37,512 nt of DNA from Acidilobaceae archaeon (GTDB taxonomy: Archaea; Thermoproteota; Thermoprotei_A; Sulfolobales; Acidilobaceae): contig JALUAM010000058.1 in assembly GCA_027051095.1 (NCBI GenBank), positions 1 to 37,512 of the forward strand, written 5' to 3'. Below the pieces are notes generated by a model. That model had not been told where the DNA came from and did not search any database. It saw only the letters and a list, made by a program, of their open reading frames with translations. Below are positions 33,558-37,512 of the stretch, piece after piece. Each line of letters opens with the position of its first letter. Within the stretch, counting starts at the first letter, position 1. The position numbers were made by a program, and so were the translations under genes.

Positions 33558-33581
33558 CGACGGCTCTAGCATGGGGTCTGG

Positions 33582-34973
33582 TTGGGCGGCCCCGGCGAGG
33601 TCCTAAGCGGGATCATACTCGACAAGATAGCCAAGTACAGGATGCCGAGCCTCGTGGCCTCGCTTAGGGTCAAGGGCGAGCCCCTCCTGGAGAGGGCCTA
33701 CGGCTTTTCGAGCCTGGAGGAGGGGAGGCCCGCTAGGACCTCGACAGTCTACGGGATAGGCAGCATAACGAAGATCGTGACCGCCATGGCAGTCATGAGC
33801 CTGGTGGAGGAGGGCAGGCTCAGCCTGGACGACAGCGTGGGGAAGCTGCTAGGTGTCGACCTGAGGGTTAACGGAGAGCCTGTGAGGGTGTGGCATCTGC
33901 TCAGCCACACCTCCGGGATACCGGCCCCCGCCTACGCAGAGGCGCTCCTCAGGGGCTTCTACGGGTACCCAACCGCGTGGAGGCCCTATGCCAACCCCTG
34001 GGACGCCGTCGAGTACCTCAGGATGGCCGTGGAGAGGGGCTGGGCTGTGGACTCGCCTGGCAGGAGGTTCTTCTACCTGAACGAGGGCTACGTGGCCCTG
34101 GGCCTCATAGTTGAGAGGGTCTCGGGCGAGGACTTTAGGTCCTACGTCAGGCGGAGGATACTAGAGCCCCTCGACATGGAGACCGCGTTCTTCATAGGCG
34201 AGAGGCCCCCCGAGGGCGTCGATGTGGCCGAGCCCTACGCGCCCGGTGACAAGGGGCTGAGGAGGGTTACAGTGCCCTCGGGCATACTCGCGGACGGCGG
34301 TCTGATGGCCAGCGTGCTCGACCTCCAGAAGCTCATGGAGGCGCTGGCGGGGAGGGGCAGGAGGGGCGGCGTCGAGGTCCTATCCAGGAGGAGCGTGGAG
34401 GAGATGGAGAGGATAAGGGCTGAGACGCCGTGGAGGCCCTTCGGCTGCGACGGCTACGGCCTCGGCCTCATGGTGCACCCTAGGACCCCGATGGGCTTCG
34501 TGGCGGGCCACGGCGGGAGCCTGCTGGCCTACACGGCCTACGCAGCCTACAGCCCTGAGACAGGTGCAACAGTGGCGCTTCTAGCCAACACCACAGGCTA
34601 CCCGCTCCAGGTCCTAGGCTTCGCCGCCCTGGCGCTAGCGGCTGGGGTCGACCCCTGGGACCTCAAGCCGTTCAGGCTCCTCGAGGCCATGGAGGCCGTG
34701 GAGGGCAGGTACGAGGGCCTAGACGGTAACGTGACGTTCAGGGTTAGGAGGGCCGGCTGGGGGCTGGTGGTGGAGCCCGAGGACTCGCCGGGCCAGGCGA
34801 TGGTCCTAGTGCCCAGGGACTTCGACGGTTACAGGGCTGTCTTCGAGGCGCCCTACATAGGCGGCTCCATGGAGGTCGAGTTCATAATAGACTCTAGGGG
34901 CAGGGTGGAGGTCCTACTGGAGAGGTACAGGGCCGTGAAGGCGGGCACAGCCTGGGGGGCTAGGAGGCAGTAG
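33582..34973 (+). CDS. Class C beta-lactamase-like serine hydrolase
   Basis: This 463-residue protein belongs to the class C beta-lactamase/penicillin-binding-protein-like family. Motifs are complete: Ser61-x-x-Lys64 in GIGSITKIVTAMA, Tyr165-x-Asn167 in FFYLNEGY, and HGG in VAGHGGSLLAYTAYA. A C-terminal lipocalin-like domain (about 360-455) follows, as in Pyrococcus Pab87-type peptidases. Archaeal members act on D-amino-acid peptides or esters rather than antibiotics. No signal peptide is seen. The start is TTG. The FAD oxidoreductase gene begins 3 nt after its stop, so they form an operon. Confidence 0.9.
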   Translation: MGGPGEVLSGIILDKIAKYRMPSLVASLRVKGEPLLERAYGFSSLEEGRPARTSTVYGIGSITKIVTAMAVMSLVEEGRLSLDDSVGKLLGVDLRVNGEPVRVWHLLSHTSGIPAPAYAEALLRGFYGYPTAWRPYANPWDAVEYLRMAVERGWAVDSPGRRFFYLNEGYVALGLIVERVSGEDFRSYVRRRILEPLDMETAFFIGERPPEGVDVAEPYAPGDKGLRRVTVPSGILADGGLMASVLDLQKLMEALAGRGRRGGVEVLSRRSVEEMERIRAETPWRPFGCDGYGLGLMVHPRTPMGFVAGHGGSLLAYTAYAAYSPETGATVALLANTTGYPLQVLGFAALALAAGVDPWDLKPFRLLEAMEAVEGRYEGLDGNVTFRVRRAGWGLVVEPEDSPGQAMVLVPRDFDGYRAVFEAPYIGGSMEVEFIIDSRGRVEVLLERYRAVKAGTAWGARRQ

Positions 34974-34976
34974 GCC

Positions 34977-36407
34977 ATGCCCGGCGCATCCTACGACTTC
35001 ATAGTCGTCGGCGGGGGCCACAACGGTCTGGTAGCCGCCTCCATACTAGCCATGGCCGGCGCCAGGGTGCTAGTAGCGGCCCCAAGGCTCGGAGGACTCG
35101 CTGGCCCCTCAGCCTCGGGCTCTCTAGGCCCGGCCTACAGCGTCGGCCTCTTCCCCGAGAGCCTGTCGAGGCTTCTAGGCGTTGACCCCGCCGAGTGGCT
35201 TGAAGTCCCGGAGCCCTCGTGGCTAGTCGTTGAGGGCGGCGAGGTGGTATTCAGGTGGTGGGGCGAGAGGTCCAGGCTAGAGGCCGAGTTCAGGGAGGCG
35301 GGTGCCGGCGACGAGGGAGCCAGGCTCCTCGGTATGCTGGACTTGTGGAGAAGGTGCGCGGCCCCCCTACTCCTATACTCCCTAGACCCGCCGAGCCTGG
35401 ATGAGGCGGCGGCGCTGGTGTCGGAGAGGTGCGGGGAAGAGCTGGGTGAGGCCGTGGCCAGGAGGGCCTCCGAGGTCCTACTTCCCGGGAGCCCCTGGCT
35501 CCAGGGCCTCCTAGCCTACCCGATACTGCTCGACGAGCCCGGATACTCCACGCTCTACCTGAACTCCTCGATGGGCGTATGGGGGCTGCCCAGGGAGCAC
35601 TGGAGGGGCTCTGTCTCGCCGCTGGAGGCCGTGGCTAGGAGGCTGGGGGTAGACTTCTACAGGGGCTGGGCGTGGGTCGTGGTGAAGGATGGGCGGGCGG
35701 CTGCCGCGAGGCTCTCCGACGGCAGGCTGGTGGAGGCGAGGAAGGGCGTGGTCTACGCCGGCCACATTGCGTGCCTCTCGGAGTACGTGGAGGGTGAGGG
35801 CCCGTGGAGGGGCGAGGTGGAGGAGGCCTCCAGGAGGGCGCTCTCAGCCGCCACGAGAATCGAGGGCCCCGCCAGGTTCAACGCACACCTCTCCTCGAGG
35901 CCCGAGCCGCCCGCTAGAGGCGAGAGGGGCCAGCCCATAGTGGAGGTGTGGGGCGGCGGCTACTGGGGCGAAGCCGTCTACATGGAGAAGCCCGGCGGGG
36001 GCTGGTACGTGGCGTTCACAGGATACCCCGGAAGCCCAGGCAGCCTCAGGAGGCTCCTAGAGGACCTAGGCGTCGAGCCAGAGAGCGTCGAACGCCTAGA
36101 AGACCTAGGCCCCCTAGCCCAGGAGGCGGAGCACTGCAACCCCGGCGGCAGGCCCAACCACATCCCCCTCACCAAGGATTACATACTCTCCAAGAGGCCC
36201 ATGGAAGGCTGGGCGGGATACAAGACAAGCGTAGAGGGCCTCTACCACGCGTCCGCCTCCAGCCACCCCGGAGGCCAGGTCACGGGGATACCAGGCTACA
36301 ACGCCGCCAGGAGAATACTCAGGGACCTGGGCATTAAGGCGCCGCCCGAGCTGGAGAAGCCCTCAAGGCAGCCGTTCAGGGGGGTAGCGGAGGCGGCGAA
36401 GGCCTAG
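34977..36407 (+). CDS. Phytoene-desaturase-like FAD-dependent oxidoreductase
   Basis: The 476-residue flavoprotein has the dinucleotide-binding GGGHNG at residues 12-17, just after a beta strand (YDFIVVGGGHNGLVAASILA), and the C-terminal FAD segment SSHPGGQVTGIPGYNAARRI. These are features of the CrtI/PYROXD2 group of NAD(P)/FAD-dependent oxidoreductases. True carotenoid desaturation is not implied; many archaeal relatives have unknown substrates or act in isoprenoid reduction. The ATG is 3 nt after the serine hydrolase stop. Its TAG shares CTAG with the stop of the convergent nuclease-like gene. Confidence 0.88.
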   Translation: MPGASYDFIVVGGGHNGLVAASILAMAGARVLVAAPRLGGLAGPSASGSLGPAYSVGLFPESLSRLLGVDPAEWLEVPEPSWLVVEGGEVVFRWWGERSRLEAEFREAGAGDEGARLLGMLDLWRRCAAPLLLYSLDPPSLDEAAALVSERCGEELGEAVARRASEVLLPGSPWLQGLLAYPILLDEPGYSTLYLNSSMGVWGLPREHWRGSVSPLEAVARRLGVDFYRGWAWVVVKDGRAAAARLSDGRLVEARKGVVYAGHIACLSEYVEGEGPWRGEVEEASRRALSAATRIEGPARFNAHLSSRPEPPARGERGQPIVEVWGGGYWGEAVYMEKPGGGWYVAFTGYPGSPGSLRRLLEDLGVEPESVERLEDLGPLAQEAEHCNPGGRPNHIPLTKDYILSKRPMEGWAGYKTSVEGLYHASASSHPGGQVTGIPGYNAARRILRDLGIKAPPELEKPSRQPFRGVAEAAKA

Positions 36408-37512
36408 AGCGCCTCCTCCGAGAGAAAGCCCTCGGGCTCTCCCCTCGCAACGACGGAGCCCGTGGAGAGCGTGAACACCCTCAGCCTCACGCCCCCGTCC
36501 CCCGCCCTCTCCGCCAAGGATCTTAGGAAGCCCCTGGGCACCATAGCCAGGGGTAGCGGGGGCAGAACTAGCCATAGCTCCTCGAAGCCCCTGGAGGCGT
36601 GGACCCTCTCCTCGACCCTGGAAGCCAGCCTCCTCAGAGGGAGCGCCGAGGACCTCAGCGTCTCAACCTCAACCACGACCCTGGCATGCCTGCTGCAGAC
36701 GTCGGCCCTCCCCCCGCCGGGGAGGCTGCACTCGGAGTCAGCGTCGCCGTGAAGGGCCTCGAGCACCATGAAGGCAGCTGTCTTGAGTGCGTAGTGCTCC
36801 AGGCTCTCGCCTTCACTAGGCTTCACTCGAACCTGGTACGAAGCGTTCGATGCTAGCATCCTTAGAGCCACCTCGTAGAGGCTCTCAGCCCTCAAAGCCA
36901 GGTCTCCGAGGCTCCCCGCGGCCACGTAGAGCTCCTCGACCCCCTCAAGCCTCCAAGCGGATAGTAGGAGAGCGGCCACGTCCCTGGGGAGCAGCCTGCA
37001 CCCGCGGCCAACAGCCGCGAGCACCCTATCGGCAACGCCGACGTTTACCACAGCTGCGGGGGGCCACGAGTAGCCCTCCACTAGCGTCTCCATGAGGCTT
37101 CTAAGGGTGGAGGCCGGGTCCCTCGAGTATATCGCTATGTAGGCGTCGGGCTTTGAGAACAGCTCCCAGAGCCTCCTGGAGAGGACCTCCCGGCCCTCGC
37201 CGGCCCCCCTCCCCTCTCTCGCAATGACAACCGTGACGCCGCTCTTACCCGCCTCGGCGAACTCGGCCCTCCCAGAGACGCCGTCTACCAGGAAGAACCC
37301 GGGGCCCCCGCCCGAGAGCATCCTATAAAGGTATCCCAGCACCAGCGCCAGCAGGCCCGAGTACTCCAGGCACTCGAAGCCCTCCTCGGGGGCCCTAGCC
37401 AGGAACACCATTGGGCCCCCGCCCATAGAGAGCAGCCTCGAGAGGCCCCTCCCACCGCCCTCATCAACGCCCGCAACGCTGAACTCAAGCAGAGACTCCA
37501 CAGCAGAGGCGC
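36404..37512 (-). CDS. Unknown protein with PD-(D/E)XK-nuclease-like C-terminal region, probably 5' truncated
   Basis: At least 365 residues are encoded, and the frame stays open to the right edge; the first GTG (37501) has no ribosome site, so the true start may lie outside. The C-terminal part has a pattern close to a PD-(D/E)XK nuclease: a helix with ESLEHYALKTAAFMVLEAL (about 233-250), Asp267 in GGGRADVCS, and Glu278-Val-Glu280 in VVVEVETL, where a Lys is more usual. A strand LWLVLPPLPL follows. The N-terminal 220 residues are Gly/Leu-rich with alternating strands and helices; I see no P-loop and recognise no family. Function is unknown. Confidence 0.7.
   Translation of the reverse strand, partial: ASAVESLLEFSVAGVDEGGGRGLSRLLSMGGGPMVFLARAPEEGFECLEYSGLLALVLGYLYRMLSGGGPGFFLVDGVSGRAEFAEAGKSGVTVVIAREGRGAGEGREVLSRRLWELFSKPDAYIAIYSRDPASTLRSLMETLVEGYSWPPAAVVNVGVADRVLAAVGRGCRLLPRDVAALLLSAWRLEGVEELYVAAGSLGDLALRAESLYEVALRMLASNASYQVRVKPSEGESLEHYALKTAAFMVLEALHGDADSECSLPGGGRADVCSRHARVVVEVETLRSSALPLRRLASRVEERVHASRGFEELWLVLPPLPLAMVPRGFLRSLAERAGDGGVRLRVFTLSTGSVVARGEPEGFLSEEAL

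Overview
The window is gene-dense, GC-rich chromosomal DNA (about 60% GC by eye) from a hyperthermophilic crenarchaeon, most likely a Desulfurococcales-like member of Thermoprotei. Evidence: archaeal-type ribosomal proteins (S4e, L19e, L32e, RNase P Rpp29) in archaeal order; TATA-like boxes about 26 nt before inferred transcription starts; Arg codons dominated by AGG; a non-phosphorylative Entner-Doudoroff-type gene pair; and many GTG/TTG starts behind GGGGTG/GGAGGTG ribosome binding sites. I cannot name the genus. I saw no rRNA, tRNA, CRISPR array, insertion sequence or phage gene. No gene-free stretch exceeds 300 bp; the longest, about 190 bp between 16396 and 16584, holds divergent promoters.

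Layout. 1-8.7 kb, metabolism and transport: 3' end of a HisC-type aminotransferase; a minus-strand pair of M32 carboxypeptidase and MATE transporter; an ASCH-domain protein divergent from a YjbQ-family protein; a KDG-aldolase-like enzyme divergent from glycerate 2-kinase; and the end of a minus-strand operon (MgtE, nucleoside phosphorylase, six-helix membrane protein). 8.7-16.4 kb: an ACT-MgtE magnesium channel fusion, a CitG-family protein, gatC-gatA-gatB for amidation of mischarged tRNA, a methyltransferase, a membrane-anchored coiled-coil protein with 21-bp repeats, and a tiny membrane protein. 16.6-19.5 kb: an overlapping MoxR AAA+ ATPase/VWA operon.

19.5-29.0 kb is the ribosomal block: S19, L22, S3, L29, Rpp29, S17, L14, L24, S4e, L5, S14, S8, L6, L32e, L19e, L18, S5, L30, L15. 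The genes are nearly contiguous and often overlap by 1-13 nt. L3-L4-L23-L2 do not precede S19 and secY does not follow L15, so the block is bounded on both sides by unrelated genes. 29.0-37.5 kb is a set of enzymes: a tandem hotdog thioesterase, a bifunctional NAD(P)HX repair enzyme, an alpha/beta hydrolase, an M19 dipeptidase, a class-C beta-lactamase-like serine hydrolase paired with a phytoene-desaturase-like FAD enzyme, and a protein with a PD-(D/E)XK-nuclease-like C-terminal half that runs off the right edge.

I do not see an obvious new defence or mobile system. The best candidates for something undescribed are the MoxR/VWA operon abutting the ribosomal block, the ACT-MgtE fusion with its purine phosphorylase and membrane protein, the nuclease-like protein at the right edge, and a compact genome architecture in which convergent genes share stop codons inside CTAG and divergent genes appear to share one TATA-like element.
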